From positions 1 through 64,000 of the forward strand of contig CP034928.1 in the NCBI GenBank assembly GCA_004102645.1: DNA of 64,000 nucleotides, given 5' to 3'. The DNA is from Candidatus Bipolaricaulis sibiricus. Its GTDB lineage: Bacteria > Bipolaricaulota > Bipolaricaulia > Bipolaricaulales > Bipolaricaulaceae. This document shows positions 9,279 through 18,228 of this stretch, piece after piece; the stretch's first letter is position 1, and the number at the start of each line of letters is the position of its first letter. The notes below the pieces were generated by a model that saw nothing but the letters and a program-made list of their open reading frames with translations, was not told the DNA's origin and ran no database searches. A program made the position numbers and the translations under genes.

Positions 9279-11603
9279 TCACTCCAGCTCGACGATCGTG
9301 ACCCCGTCCCCGCCTTCGGCCGGGGGGGCGAGGTAGAACCGCTTCACGTAGGGGGCGTGGCGGAGGTAGGTGTGAAGGGCCTCGCGCAACGCCCCCGTGC
9401 CTTTCCCGTGGACGAGGCGCCCGGTGGACACTCCGGCCCGCAGGAGCCGATCCAGCCAGATCGTCACCTCGCGCTCCGCCTCGGCCACGGTCAGCCCGCG
9501 CACGGACAGCTCCAGACTCACCTCGCTTACGGGTCCGAGGGTCGGCGCCGCCGTCCGCGGGAGGGGCTGCTCCTCCGCCGGTTCGAGCGCCTCCGCGGGG
9601 AGCTCGATCCGCCGGCCCCGCACTTCGACGCCCACCCGGTCTCCCTCCACCCACCGCACCGTTCCCACCTTGCCGGTCGACCGGACGCGCACGGTCATCC
9701 CCTCCCCGATCGCGACCGGGCGACGGATCGGGGACGGACCTGCTGGAACCTCGGCCGCCACCTCCTCCACGCGGCGCAGGATCCCCCGCCGTTCCTCCGC
9801 CGACTCCGCGGCGCGGGCCTGGGCGATGAGTTCGGAGAGCTCCTTCCGCACCGCGCGAACCTCTCCCTCCAAGCGCGCGAGTTCCTGTCCCAGCGCCTCG
9901 GCCTTCTTCTCCTTGAGGGCGAGGAGCCGCTTCTCGTAGTCGGCCCGCAACCTCGCCACCGTCTCCCGTTCCAGTTCGAGGTTGGCGCGCATCCGGCGCG
10001 CCGCCCCACGCTCCCGCTCGAGCTCGGCAATGATCTCCTCGGCGCGAATCTCCCCCGACGTGAACGACGCACGGGCACGCTCGATCAGCTCCTCGGGAAG
10101 CCCCAGACGCCGGGCGATCTCGAGGGCGCACGACCGCCCGGGAACACCCTCCTGGACCCGGTAGGTGGGGGACAGGGTCTCGAGATCGAACTCCATCGAA
10201 CAGGAGAGGACGCCGGGGTGAGAGACGGAGAAGTGCTTGAGGGGCGTGAGGTGGGTCGCCACCGCCGCGGTGGCTCCCAGCTCGAGGAGCCGCTCCAGGA
10301 TCGCCAGCCCGAGCGCCGCCCCCTCCTGGGGGTCCGTCCCCGCCCCCAGCTCGTCGAGGAGAACGAGCGTTCGGTCGTCGGCGTCGCGGAGGATCGCCAC
10401 GATGTTCGTCATGTGGGAGGAGAACGTCGAGAGGCTCTGCTCGATCGACTGCTCCTCCCCGATGTCGCTTCGCACCTTGGGGAACACGGACAGCACGGTC
10501 CGCGTCGAGGCGGGGATGGGAATCCCGCACTGGGACATCACGGTGAGAAGGCCAATCGTCTTGAGGAGGACCGTCTTCCCACCCGTGTTGGGGCCGGTGA
10601 TCACCGCCACCCGCTTCGCCCCCCCGAACGCGATCGAGACCGGCACCGCCCGCTCCCCAAGAAGGGGGTGGCGCGCGTCCACGAGCTCGATCCGCCCGTC
10701 CTCGACGAGGGTCGGGAGCGCTCCCCGCACCGCCTGTCCGTACCGCGCACGGGCGTACAGCCCGTCGAGGCGGGCGAGGAGGGCGAGGTCCCGCCGCAGG
10801 GGCGCTTCCGCGGCGAGAAGGCGCGCGGTCAGCTCGGCGAGGATCCTGATCCGTTCGCGGCGGATGTCCTCTGCGGTCTCCCGCAGTCGGTTGTTGAGCT
10901 CGACCACCGACGCCGGCTCGGCAAACAGGGTCTGACCGCTCGCCGAGGTCTCGTGGACGACGATCGATGCCCCCCGCGCCCCGGCCTTGAACGGGACCAC
11001 GAACCGCCCGCCGCGCTGGGTGATCACGGGATCCTGGACGAGGTCGCGATTCCGGTCCAGGTACCGGCGGAGGAGGTCGGTGATCCGATCCGTGAGCGCG
11101 CGGAGCTCACGGTTGAGGTCCGCCAGCTTGGGAGTGGCGTCGTCGCGGATCTCTCCCCGCTCGTCCACCGCGCGCCAGATCGCCCGGAGAAGGTCTGCCT
11201 GGTCGGACACCTTCTCTCCGAGGGCCTTCAGGCCTGGGAGGCGCGACGAGGACAGGCCCTGCCGGATCTCGGACAGGGCCGTGAGGGTCGCCGCCACGGT
11301 CACGAACCGGTCCGAGGCGAGGGTCCCGTGCTCGCGGGCTTCGTCAAGGAGCGGTGCCAGGTCGTGGATCCCCCCCATCGCAAACCCGTCCTGGAGCGCC
11401 TGTTCCATCTCCGCGACCAGGGCGTACTCCCGCTCCAACGCCTCGCGGTCCGCACGGGGAACGAGGGCCCGCACTGCCTCCGCCCCAAGCGAGGACGCAG
11501 CGAACCCCGCCACCCCCGCGAGGACCTTCCCCAGCTCGAGGTCGCGCGCCGTACGCAGGTTGACGACTTCGACTGGCACGCCGTCCGGTCCCGATGAAAC
11601 CAT
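9279..11603 (-). CDS. mutS2: MutS2 family DNA/ribosome-acting ATPase with Smr domain
   Basis: A 774-residue protein. It has the MutS core without the mismatch-recognition N-domain, Walker A G-P-N-T-G-G-K-T near residue 335, and Walker B L-L-D-E-L-G-A-G-T-D-P. A long charged helix (about 510-640, rich in E, R and A) follows, then the C-terminal Smr domain (L-S-V-R-G-L-T, V-H-G-K-G-T-G-A-L-R). MutS2 proteins suppress recombination or act on collided ribosomes, depending on species. The length is normal. The start lies 8 nt after a TATAGT box. The gene is first in a run with xpt and guaA on the same strand. Confidence 0.94.
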   Translation of the reverse strand: MVSSGPDGVPVEVVNLRTARDLELGKVLAGVAGFAASSLGAEAVRALVPRADREALEREYALVAEMEQALQDGFAMGGIHDLAPLLDEAREHGTLASDRFVTVAATLTALSEIRQGLSSSRLPGLKALGEKVSDQADLLRAIWRAVDERGEIRDDATPKLADLNRELRALTDRITDLLRRYLDRNRDLVQDPVITQRGGRFVVPFKAGARGASIVVHETSASGQTLFAEPASVVELNNRLRETAEDIRRERIRILAELTARLLAAEAPLRRDLALLARLDGLYARARYGQAVRGALPTLVEDGRIELVDARHPLLGERAVPVSIAFGGAKRVAVITGPNTGGKTVLLKTIGLLTVMSQCGIPIPASTRTVLSVFPKVRSDIGEEQSIEQSLSTFSSHMTNIVAILRDADDRTLVLLDELGAGTDPQEGAALGLAILERLLELGATAAVATHLTPLKHFSVSHPGVLSCSMEFDLETLSPTYRVQEGVPGRSCALEIARRLGLPEELIERARASFTSGEIRAEEIIAELERERGAARRMRANLELERETVARLRADYEKRLLALKEKKAEALGQELARLEGEVRAVRKELSELIAQARAAESAEERRGILRRVEEVAAEVPAGPSPIRRPVAIGEGMTVRVRSTGKVGTVRWVEGDRVGVEVRGRRIELPAEALEPAEEQPLPRTAAPTLGPVSEVSLELSVRGLTVAEAEREVTIWLDRLLRAGVSTGRLVHGKGTGALREALHTYLRHAPYVKRFYLAPPAEGGDGVTIVELE

Positions 11604-11611
11604 GATCGGAA

Positions 11612-11617
11612 ACTATA
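11612..11617 (-). promoter_or_regulatory. -10 box (TATAGT) of mutS2, probably leaderless
   Basis: TATAGT on the minus strand ends 8 nt before the mutS2 ATG (TTCCGATC between). No ribosome binding site is present. Confidence 0.55.
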
Positions 11618-11905
11618 TCCGGTCCGTCCAAGCCCTTGCCAGCAGCGTGGAATGAAGGCCGCAGATCCCAGCTCTACGGGCGACCTGAGCTCAGTGTGGA
11701 ATCCCACCCTGAGCCAACCGGGATCGCCAGAACATCGCTCGCGTGACTCCTCACGGTTTCGACGCAGATGGCCGTGCTGGTCGCGCCGCCTTCCTACCCC
11801 AGTCAGAACCTGGCCGACACTGTGCGACAGAGCATCCCCTTGCGTGGGTCGCACGCCTGACGGCATGGCTCTCGGCGACCGCTAGAACGTGTCTGACCCG
11901 ATCAC

Positions 11906-11911
11906 TACAAT
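11906..11911 (+). promoter_or_regulatory. -10 box (TACAAT) of the TGS GTPase gene
   Basis: TACAAT ends 8 nt before the ATG at 11920. The spacer CAGAGGTC holds only a weak GAGG, so the message is leaderless or nearly so. Confidence 0.5.
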
Positions 11912-11919
11912 CAGAGGTC

Positions 11920-12906
11920 ATGCCTGCTAACCTCAGCCCAGGATTCCTCGCTGCTCGCGACCGCCTGAACCGGTCTAAGACGGATGAGGAACGCCTGGAT
12001 GCCCTCCAGGAGATGTTGGCCACCATCCCAAAGCACAAGGGAACAGAGAAGATGCAGGCCGACATTCGCCGGCGGATCGCCAGGCTGAAGGAGAAGGCCG
12101 AGCAGCAGCGCCGATCCGGTAAAGGAGGAGCGGTAGGGTACCATGTGCCGCGGGAGGGAGCGGCTCAGGTGGCCCTGGTCGGAGTCCCCAACGCGGGAAA
12201 GTCGTCCCTGCTCGCCGCCGTCACCCGCGCAACGCCGGACATCGCCCCGTACCCCATGTCCACGGTTCGCCCGCAACCGGGCATGATGCAGTTTGAGGAT
12301 ATCCAGATCCAACTTGTCGACCTGCCCCCTATCACCCGCGACTACACCGAGGGATGGGTGTACGGGCTGATCCGTCTCGCAGACACGGTGGCGTTGTGCG
12401 TGAACCTCGAGAGTGCGACCTGGAGAGAGGAAACTGAAGAGGCAATCTCCCTCCTCGCCGACCACCACACGTTGCTGACCACAGGCCCGAGCCGACAGCT
12501 GGATTGGCGCGTGGTGGAGAAGCGAACCGTGGCGGTAGGGCTCAAGGCGGACCTCGGGCGCGATCGCATTGCGGCTTTCCGGTCTTGGGCTGAGGGGAGG
12601 TACCCGTCAACGTGCGTCTCGACAGCGACCGGTGAGGGCTTGGATGATGTGCGAGCTCTACTGTTCCGCCACTCAGGGGTGGTGCGGGTGTACACGAAGA
12701 AACCCGGCCATCCACCCGATCTGTCGCAACCATATACCATTCGGGAAGGAGCAACTGTGCTCAATGTAGTCGAGCAGATCCACAAAGACTTCGTCAGCCG
12801 TCTACGTTACGTCCGTCTGTGGGGGTCGGGCCGGTTCGACGGCCAACACGCCCCTCAGGACCACGTCGTTCAGGACCGAGATATCGTGGAGATCCATCTC
12901 TCATGA
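11920..12906 (+). CDS. Drg/Obg-like GTPase with C-terminal TGS domain
   Basis: A 328-residue GTPase. The order resembles archaeal and eukaryotic Drg proteins: an N-terminal helical segment rich in K/R/E (residues 10-75), the G domain with P-loop G-V-P-N-A-G-K-S-S at 88-96, D-L-P-P-I as switch II, and a C-terminal TGS domain (Y-T-I-R-E-G-A-T-V-L-N-V-V-E-Q-I-H-K-D-F). The usual N-K-x-D specificity motif is replaced by V-G-L-K-A-D-L, as in some Drg-like bacterial proteins. Drg proteins bind ribosomes; the role in bacteria is unclear. The gene overlaps the next (ATGA), so it is coupled to the M20 hydrolase. Earlier in-frame codons exist, but the -10 box and conserved sequence favour 11920. Confidence 0.82.
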   Translation: MPANLSPGFLAARDRLNRSKTDEERLDALQEMLATIPKHKGTEKMQADIRRRIARLKEKAEQQRRSGKGGAVGYHVPREGAAQVALVGVPNAGKSSLLAAVTRATPDIAPYPMSTVRPQPGMMQFEDIQIQLVDLPPITRDYTEGWVYGLIRLADTVALCVNLESATWREETEEAISLLADHHTLLTTGPSRQLDWRVVEKRTVAVGLKADLGRDRIAAFRSWAEGRYPSTCVSTATGEGLDDVRALLFRHSGVVRVYTKKPGHPPDLSQPYTIREGATVLNVVEQIHKDFVSRLRYVRLWGSGRFDGQHAPQDHVVQDRDIVEIHLS

Positions 12907-14075
12907 CCGATCCCGTGCGTCTGGCCCAGGAGTTGGTGCGCATCCCAAGCCCCTCGGGAATGGAAGGGGACCTCGCCGATCGGCTGCTCCAGGTACTCAA
13001 GGGGTTCTGCGAGGCCGAGCGAGGACCGCTGGGCGCGGTGGTGGGGAGAATCTCCCATGGCAACGGGCCCACCGTGATGCTGGAGGGCCACCTCGACACT
13101 GTGCCGCCCGGAGATAGTGCGGGGTGGTCCCGCGGGCCGTTCTCCGGCGAGATCGCGGACGGTCTGCTATGGGGGAGAGGGGCCGCAGACATGAAGGGGT
13201 CAATCGCTGCCCAGGTCGCAGCCGCCGCCACCGTGGCCAAGGACGTGCGGGGTACGCTCCTTCTGGTGTACGTTCCGATGGAGGAGATCGCCGAGGGGGT
13301 CGTTCTGGCGCGTGTGCTCGATCAGGTGGGCCGCCCCGATCTCGTCGTGCTGGGCGAGCCCACCGATCTACGGTTGGGGATCGGACACCGCGGACGGGCA
13401 GTGGTCCGGCTGGAGGCCCGCGGTCGGGCCGCCCACGCTGCGATGCCCAACCTCGGAGACAACGCAATCGTCCGCATGGTGGAGGCTCTCCCGTTGACGT
13501 TCGAGGCCCTTCTCCCCGACGACCCGCTGCTCGGAGAGGAGTCAGCGACGCCCGTCGCGATCGGCACCCCGCCGGGTGGGCCTGTGGTTCCTGAGATGTG
13601 CTGGGCCCTCATCGACCGCCGTATCGCCCGCGAGGAGACGCCCGAGTCCGTGCTTGCCGCGTACGAGGGACTCGAACTCGACGCGAAGATTGAGCGGGTG
13701 GAACTCGTCGCGTACACCGGGGAGAAGTTCGGCGCGGAGTGTTTCTTCCCGGCGTGGTGGATGAGTCCGGAGCACCCGTGGAGCGTTCGGGCCCGGGACG
13801 GGCTCGGCTCGCCCCCGATGCGGATCTGGCGGTTCTCGACCGATGGAGTGGAGTCGTGTGCACGACGCGGCATTCCCACCGTCGGCTACGGCCCGGGCGA
13901 CGATCTGCTGGCTCATCAGACCGACGAACACGTCCCGGTAGGCGACATCGAGCGGGCGGCCCATGCCTACCGCCGGCTGTTGCGGTCGCTGTTTGTTCCG
14001 GGGACACCAGAAGCGAAGCCTGCACCTGCTGAGCGACGGGAGGAACGCCGCGGGCGCGGACGGCGGCGCCGGTAG
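12903..14075 (+). CDS. M20 family metallohydrolase, YgeY-like
   Basis: A 390-residue dizinc amidohydrolase. Metal ligands are H63 and D65 (G-H-L-D-T-V-P), D96 (G-R-G-A-A-D-M-K-G), the E127-E128 pair (M-E-E-I-A-E-G) and a late His (L-A-H-Q-T-D-E). The dimerisation lid has G-H-R-G-R-A and D-N-A-I-V. Motifs S/Y-T-G, W-x-F-S-T-D-G-V and G-I-P-T-V-G-Y-G-P-G match the YgeY group, which is linked to purine or selenium metabolism in enterobacteria; acetylornithine deacetylase-like activity is an alternative. The last 25 residues are a basic R/E-rich tail. It is coupled by ATGA to the GTPase. Confidence 0.8.
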   Translation: MTDPVRLAQELVRIPSPSGMEGDLADRLLQVLKGFCEAERGPLGAVVGRISHGNGPTVMLEGHLDTVPPGDSAGWSRGPFSGEIADGLLWGRGAADMKGSIAAQVAAAATVAKDVRGTLLLVYVPMEEIAEGVVLARVLDQVGRPDLVVLGEPTDLRLGIGHRGRAVVRLEARGRAAHAAMPNLGDNAIVRMVEALPLTFEALLPDDPLLGEESATPVAIGTPPGGPVVPEMCWALIDRRIAREETPESVLAAYEGLELDAKIERVELVAYTGEKFGAECFFPAWWMSPEHPWSVRARDGLGSPPMRIWRFSTDGVESCARRGIPTVGYGPGDDLLAHQTDEHVPVGDIERAAHAYRRLLRSLFVPGTPEAKPAPAERREERRGRGRRRR

Positions 14076-14112
14076 TGCGGGGCGCGCCAGCGTGGGCCCT
14101 CGGCACGACACG

Positions 14113-14892
14113 ATGACCGAGGACGAGGCCTTCCCAGCTGACGGAGACGCGCTGCCCGAGACCCCACCTCGCCCCCAGCGATGGTGGATCGCAGGGATCG
14201 CGCTCGCGGTGGCAGGAGCCCTCCTTGCCACGTTCATCCCCGGCTTGCTCCCCCGCGAGCGGACCGGCTCAGGAACGGGGTTCGTGATCGCGATGGGCGG
14301 GTACATCCTCACCTCTGCGCACGTGGTGCGCGGAGCAACGGAGATCACGGTCCACTGGAGCGGCCGTGGGTACAACGCGGGCATCGTGACCCTCAACAGC
14401 GACTACGACCTAGCGTTGCTCGTCTGTGACAGCCTGCCCCCCGTGCCGGCGGTTGCAGTTGCCGGAGGACGACCCGAGCTGGGTGACCCAGTGACCGCGG
14501 TGGGCCACCCCGGAGGGACTCGCCACCCCACAGCCCGCTCCACCACCGTGGCTGGCGTCGGGTGGTGGGCAGTAGGAGCTGACGGCAACGTGCTCCGCGA
14601 CCTCGTTGCCACCGATGACCCGTTCCGACCGGGCTACAGCGGATCCCCGCTTGTGAACGAAGCAGGACACGTAGTCGGCATTGTAACCGGCAGCGTCACC
14701 TCGGGAACAGGCAAGCAGTTTGGGTTCGCCGTGTCCATCCAGCAAGCCGCGGGGTGGCTCGCAGGCCGAGGGATGGCGCTGTCCCTGGAGTCGGAGCGCC
14801 CGGCGTCCGCGCTCCGCGAGGCCGACCTTCTCTCCCGTGTCGCCCCATCCGTAGTCCGCGTCGAGTCCCGGCTCCCGCCGGGCAGTCCGTAG
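14113..14892 (+). CDS. Membrane-anchored trypsin-like serine protease (S1C)
   Basis: A 259-residue protein with a short acidic and proline-rich N-terminus, one transmembrane helix (about 26-46, W-I-A-G-I-A-L-A-V-A-G-A-L-L-A-T) and a chymotrypsin-fold domain outside. The catalytic triad is visible: His in S-A-H-V-V, Asp in D-Y-D-L-A-L-L, Ser in G-Y-S-G-S-P-L. There is no PDZ domain, so it is a short DegS-like protease lacking the sensor part. The ATG at 14113 is preferred; a GTG at 14092 is possible. It lies 37 nt after the M20 gene and may belong to its operon. Confidence 0.78.
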   Translation: MTEDEAFPADGDALPETPPRPQRWWIAGIALAVAGALLATFIPGLLPRERTGSGTGFVIAMGGYILTSAHVVRGATEITVHWSGRGYNAGIVTLNSDYDLALLVCDSLPPVPAVAVAGGRPELGDPVTAVGHPGGTRHPTARSTTVAGVGWWAVGADGNVLRDLVATDDPFRPGYSGSPLVNEAGHVVGIVTGSVTSGTGKQFGFAVSIQQAAGWLAGRGMALSLESERPASALREADLLSRVAPSVVRVESRLPPGSP

Positions 14893-14900
14893 CGCCTCCT

Positions 14901-15416
14901 CTACGCCAGAGCCGCAACGATCGCACGTAGGAACGCCGGCAGGTCGCTTGGAACGCGCGACGTGATCAGATTCCCATCCCGAACGACTTCCTCGTCAACC
15001 CACGTCGCGCCCGCGTTCTCAAGGTCATCGCGGATCGCGGAGACGCTCGTGACCCTCTTCCCTGCCACGACCCGCGCCGAACACAGCATCCACCCCCCGT
15101 GGCAGATCGCCGCAACGGGCTTCCCGCTCTCCGCCATCTCTCGGACGAACGTAACGAGGGCCGGGCTGCGACGCATGTTGTCCGGTGCATACCCGCCGGG
15201 GATGACCACCGCGTCGAAGTCCGCCGCTCGAACCTGAGCCGCCGCCAGTTCAGCCGGCGCCGGGTAGCCGAGTCGGCTTCTGTACTCCCGCTTCTCCGGT
15301 CCCACTGCCACGACCGTCGCCCCCTCTTCCTTGAGCCGGAGGTACGGATACCAGAACTCAAGCTCCTGATACAGATCTGCTACGAGAATCGCAATGCGCT
15401 TTCCGGTCAGGTTCAT
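14901..15416 (-). CDS. DJ-1/PfpI family protein
   Basis: A 171-residue protein of the class I glutamine amidotransferase-like fold. The nucleophilic elbow is A-I-C-H-G-G-W with C105 and H106, and E18 lies in Y-Q-E-L-E. Family members act as intracellular proteases, glyoxalase/deglycase-type stress enzymes or chaperones; the sequence alone does not decide. The ATG at 15416 is chosen over upstream codons because GAGGGAGAGG precedes it and the conserved core begins right after (K-R-I-A-I-L-V-A-D). It lies 19 nt downstream of Sua5 on the same strand, so the two are probably co-transcribed. Confidence 0.85.
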   Translation of the reverse strand: MNLTGKRIAILVADLYQELEFWYPYLRLKEEGATVVAVGPEKREYRSRLGYPAPAELAAAQVRAADFDAVVIPGGYAPDNMRRSPALVTFVREMAESGKPVAAICHGGWMLCSARVVAGKRVTSVSAIRDDLENAGATWVDEEVVRDGNLITSRVPSDLPAFLRAIVAALA

Positions 15417-15435
15417 CCTCTCCCTCCTCGCGCCT

Positions 15436-16446
15436 TCACCGCGCCCACCACACCTGTTCCTCTCCCACATACGCCTTCCCCATCGCTGCCCGCCGCAACC
15501 GGTCCATCATCGCTACCCCCAGGCCTTCCTCCGGAACGGGCTCGGCCACGATTGCCGAGAGCCCAACACGATCGAGGCGATGGATCGTCGCGAAGAACCG
15601 CGCCCCCGCCTCTACCAGGTCGCCGCTCGGAGAGAGGACCTCAACTCGTCCGAACCCTGTCCAAGCCTCACGGAACGCGAGGAACCCACACGCCTGGCGT
15701 TCCAACGCCTCGCTCCCATCGGGGATCGGCCCCCGCTCAAGGAGGAAGAGCGGGGTCGCGGGAACGTAGTGCCGGGCGAGCGTTCCTGGCGAGGCTGAGG
15801 GACCGGTAGCGGGGGCCATCCGCAGGTCCGGCAGACACTCCCGAAGCGATTCGAGCGGGGTTCCACCAGGCCTCAACACCACGGGGACCTCATCGGCGAG
15901 CGACACCACCGTCGACTCAATGCCCACCGGGGAGGCCCCGCCAGCGATCAGTCCATCAATACGTCCGTTCAGCTGGTCGAGAACGTCGTCGTGGTGGGTC
16001 GGAGAGAGGCGGCCGAACCGGTTGGCGCTGGGAGCGGCGATGGGGCATCCTGCTGCCCGAATCAGGCCCAAGGCCACGGGATGATCGGGCATCCGCACGC
16101 CAACTGTCGACAGGCCCGCAGTGACGATGGATGGCACCCGCCGCCGGCGGGGGAGAATCAGCGTCAATGGCCCGGGCCAGAACCGCTCCATCAGCTCCCG
16201 AGCCTGGGGAGGAATCGTTGTCCACAGCTGATCTGCATCGTCTGGAGCAGCAACGTGAACAATCACGGGGTCAAACCGGGGCCGCTCCTTGGCAGCGAAT
16301 ACGCGGGCCACGGCCCGTGCCGACAGCGCGTCTGCTCCCAAGCCGTACACGGTCTCGGTGGGAAACGCCACCGTTCCCCGGCGGCGGATGACCTCTGCCG
16401 CTGCGGCGATTCCCTCCTCGTCCGGAGCGAAGACCCTGGTCTCCAT
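15436..16446 (-). CDS. sua5: Threonylcarbamoyl-AMP synthase, Sua5 form
   Basis: A 336-residue protein. The YrdC domain (about 1-200) holds the conserved lysine/arginine core P-T-E-T-V-Y-G-L-G, K-E-R-P-R-F-D-P and S-A-N-R-F-G. The extra C-terminal Sua5 domain follows the linker S-P-G-T-L-A-R-H-Y-V-P. It makes threonylcarbamoyl-AMP for the t6A37 modification of ANN-decoding tRNAs. The start is supported by a TAGGAT box 9 nt upstream. Partner TsaB/D/E genes are not in the window. Confidence 0.93.
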   Translation of the reverse strand: METRVFAPDEEGIAAAAEVIRRRGTVAFPTETVYGLGADALSARAVARVFAAKERPRFDPVIVHVAAPDDADQLWTTIPPQARELMERFWPGPLTLILPRRRRVPSIVTAGLSTVGVRMPDHPVALGLIRAAGCPIAAPSANRFGRLSPTHHDDVLDQLNGRIDGLIAGGASPVGIESTVVSLADEVPVVLRPGGTPLESLRECLPDLRMAPATGPSASPGTLARHYVPATPLFLLERGPIPDGSEALERQACGFLAFREAWTGFGRVEVLSPSGDLVEAGARFFATIHRLDRVGLSAIVAEPVPEEGLGVAMMDRLRRAAMGKAYVGEEQVWWAR

Positions 16447-16455
16447 ACGCCCTCA

Positions 16456-16461
16456 ATCCTA
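16456..16461 (-). promoter_or_regulatory. -10 box (TAGGAT) of sua5
   Basis: TAGGAT on the minus strand ends 9 nt before the ATG. The spacer has a weak GAGGG. A leaderless or very short leader is expected. Confidence 0.4.
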
Positions 16462-16583
16462 CAGCGTCTTCCGGAGGAGGGAAGGCCCCCGGTGGACGGA
16501 GCCCTGACGGGTGACAGGTAACGGGAGACCCCTCCGCATGGGGAGTACTGAGCGGGCGTTCTGCGGCGCGAGGGTCGATCCGG

Positions 16584-16589
16584 GATAAT
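16584..16589 (+). promoter_or_regulatory. -10 box (GATAAT) of the amidohydrolase gene
   Basis: GATAAT ends 9 nt before the ATG at 16599, and there is no ribosome binding site between (CTCCCCGCA). It is divergent from the sua5 promoter, 122 nt away. Confidence 0.5.
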
Positions 16590-16598
16590 CTCCCCGCA

Positions 16599-18101
16599 AT
16601 GCCAGCGGACCTCATCCTCCACGGCGGCCCGGTGTTCGGTGCCGACGGCGCGGACGCCATTGCCGTCCGCTGTGGGCGGATCGTGGCCGTGGGCTCTGCG
16701 TCCGAAATCCTCCGCTTCAGGTCGCCAGAGGTGGCTCTTGTCCCCCTCCGCGGCCGGGCGGTTCTCCCCGGGTTCTTCGACGGTCACACTCACTTCGTCC
16801 GCGTGGGGCTGGAGCAGTCGTTCTACGTCGAGCTCCGAACAGCGAAGTCGCTTGCAGAGGCCCTGGAGCGGCTCCGCAGCGCGGCTGCCCACCGCCGTGA
16901 AGGGTGGATCATCGGGCGGGGGTGGGACGAGTCCCGCTGGCCCGAGAAGCGGTACCTGGAACGGGCAGACCTCGACCGGGCTGTGCCGCGCCAGCCCTGT
17001 TACGCGATGCGGGTCGACGGACACATGCTCACGGCCAACACCCTCGCCCTGGCCCGCTGCACCCGACCCGAGGGGGAGTCGGTAGACCGCGACCTCGGGC
17101 ACCTCCGCGAGGAAGCCGCGTGGGAGCTCGTCCGCGCCGCACGGCCCGATCGGGACACCCTGATCGAGGCAGTGGCGGCGGCCTCGCGCCACGCCGCCGC
17201 GCTCGGGGTGACCGCGGTTGCCGACATGGCCGGGGCCGACCACCTGGGGCTTTACCAGTCCGCCCTCCGGCGGGGGACCCTCACCACGCGCGTCCTCCTC
17301 TACCTCCCTGTTGAGGACCTCCCCGCCCTGCAGAGCTTGACTGTGAGCAGGGGGTTCGGCTCCCCCCTCGTCGCGATCCAGGGGGTCAAGGTGTTCGCTG
17401 ACGGCTCGATCGGAGCCCGAACCGCGGCCCTCAGGGCCCCGTACCGGGATGGCAAGGGAACCGGCCAGCTCCTGATCGATCGAGAAAGCCTCGCTCGCCT
17501 GTGGCGAGAGGTCGAGGAGGCCGGGCTCCAGCTCGCCGTCCACGCCATCGGAGATCGGGCGATCGAGGAGGTCCTCACCGCGGCCCACCAGACGGGGATC
17601 GGTAGCCACGCTCGGCACCGGATCGAGCACCTTGAGCTCCCCACCACCGATCAACTGGACCGGGTGGCGGCCCTCGGCCTGATCGGCTCGATGCAGCCGA
17701 ACTTCCTCCAGTGGTCCGGCCCGGGGGGGATGTACGAGGAGCGCCTCGGGCCCGAGCGGGACGCCGGGATCGACCCCCACCGCGAGGTCCTCGCGCGGGG
17801 GATCCCCCTCGCGTTCGGATCGGACGGGATGCCGATGGGCCCCCTGTACGGGATCGGCCTGGCCCTGGCCTCCCCACATCCCGTCCAGAGGCTGTCGTGG
17901 GCCGAGGCGGTGCGGGCCTACACCGAAGGTGCTGCCCACGCATCGTGGATGGAGAAGGACCTCGGGACGATCGCACCAGGGAAGTGGGCAGACCTGGTCG
18001 TGCTGTCCGGCGACCCCGCGCGCACGCCGTGGGAGGAGCTGAAGGTGGACCTCACATTCCTCGGCGGGGAGCGCATCCACGCCCGCGAGGAACGGACCTA
18101 G
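16599..18101 (+). CDS. YtcJ-like amidohydrolase (amidohydrolase 3 family)
   Basis: A 500-residue metal-dependent hydrolase. The order is a short beta strand start (L-I-L-H-G-G-P-V-F), metal motif F-D-G-H-T-H-F near residue 65, D-G-S-I-G-A-R-T, H-A-I-G-D-R-A, R-I-E-H-L-E and the late F-G-S-D-G-M-P with the catalytic Asp. The C-terminal strand region ends G-K-W-A-D-L-V-V-L. YtcJ relatives hydrolyse N-formyl or other amide bonds; the substrate is unknown. The length is slightly short for the family (about 530). No signal peptide is seen. Confidence 0.86.
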   Translation: MPADLILHGGPVFGADGADAIAVRCGRIVAVGSASEILRFRSPEVALVPLRGRAVLPGFFDGHTHFVRVGLEQSFYVELRTAKSLAEALERLRSAAAHRREGWIIGRGWDESRWPEKRYLERADLDRAVPRQPCYAMRVDGHMLTANTLALARCTRPEGESVDRDLGHLREEAAWELVRAARPDRDTLIEAVAAASRHAAALGVTAVADMAGADHLGLYQSALRRGTLTTRVLLYLPVEDLPALQSLTVSRGFGSPLVAIQGVKVFADGSIGARTAALRAPYRDGKGTGQLLIDRESLARLWREVEEAGLQLAVHAIGDRAIEEVLTAAHQTGIGSHARHRIEHLELPTTDQLDRVAALGLIGSMQPNFLQWSGPGGMYEERLGPERDAGIDPHREVLARGIPLAFGSDGMPMGPLYGIGLALASPHPVQRLSWAEAVRAYTEGAAHASWMEKDLGTIAPGKWADLVVLSGDPARTPWEELKVDLTFLGGERIHAREERT

Positions 18102-18144
18102 CGGGATGAACACAGGCGCCGGTCTCCTCTTCGTGGCGAGCACT

Positions 18145-18212
18145 CCCACCCTCACCCACCCTTTCCTCCCTCAGGGGAGAGAGGATCACGGGGAGGAGGG
18201 TGGGCAGATCGC
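18145..18212. repeat. Intergenic palindromic repeat (CCCACCCT...AGGGTGGG)
   Basis: The gap between the amidohydrolase and mutM contains an imperfect inverted repeat: CACCCACCCTTTCCTCCC pairs with GGGGAGGAGGGTGGGC, and the loop holds CCTCAGGGGAGAGAGG. Similar C/G-rich hairpins occur between genes in many genomes. There is no T-tract, so it is not a typical intrinsic terminator on the plus strand. Confidence 0.45.
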
Positions 18213-18228
18213 ATCGCAGGGCTAGACC

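Larger units (their letters stand above)
11604..11919. other. Divergent intergenic region, no gene seen
   Basis: A 316-nt gap between mutS2 (minus) and the TGS GTPase (plus). It holds the two divergent -10 boxes at its ends (11612-11617 and 11906-11911). I see no coding signature, hairpin terminator or RNA gene in the middle. Confidence 0.5.

Noticed and set aside
9018-11597. 859-residue open frame on the plus strand
   Set aside because: It lies entirely opposite mutS2 and its xpt-side neighbour. The product is Arg/Pro/His-rich low-complexity sequence typical of antisense frames in GC-rich DNA.
16263-18155. 630-residue minus frame
   Set aside because: Antisense of the YtcJ-like amidohydrolase; no conserved motif in its product.
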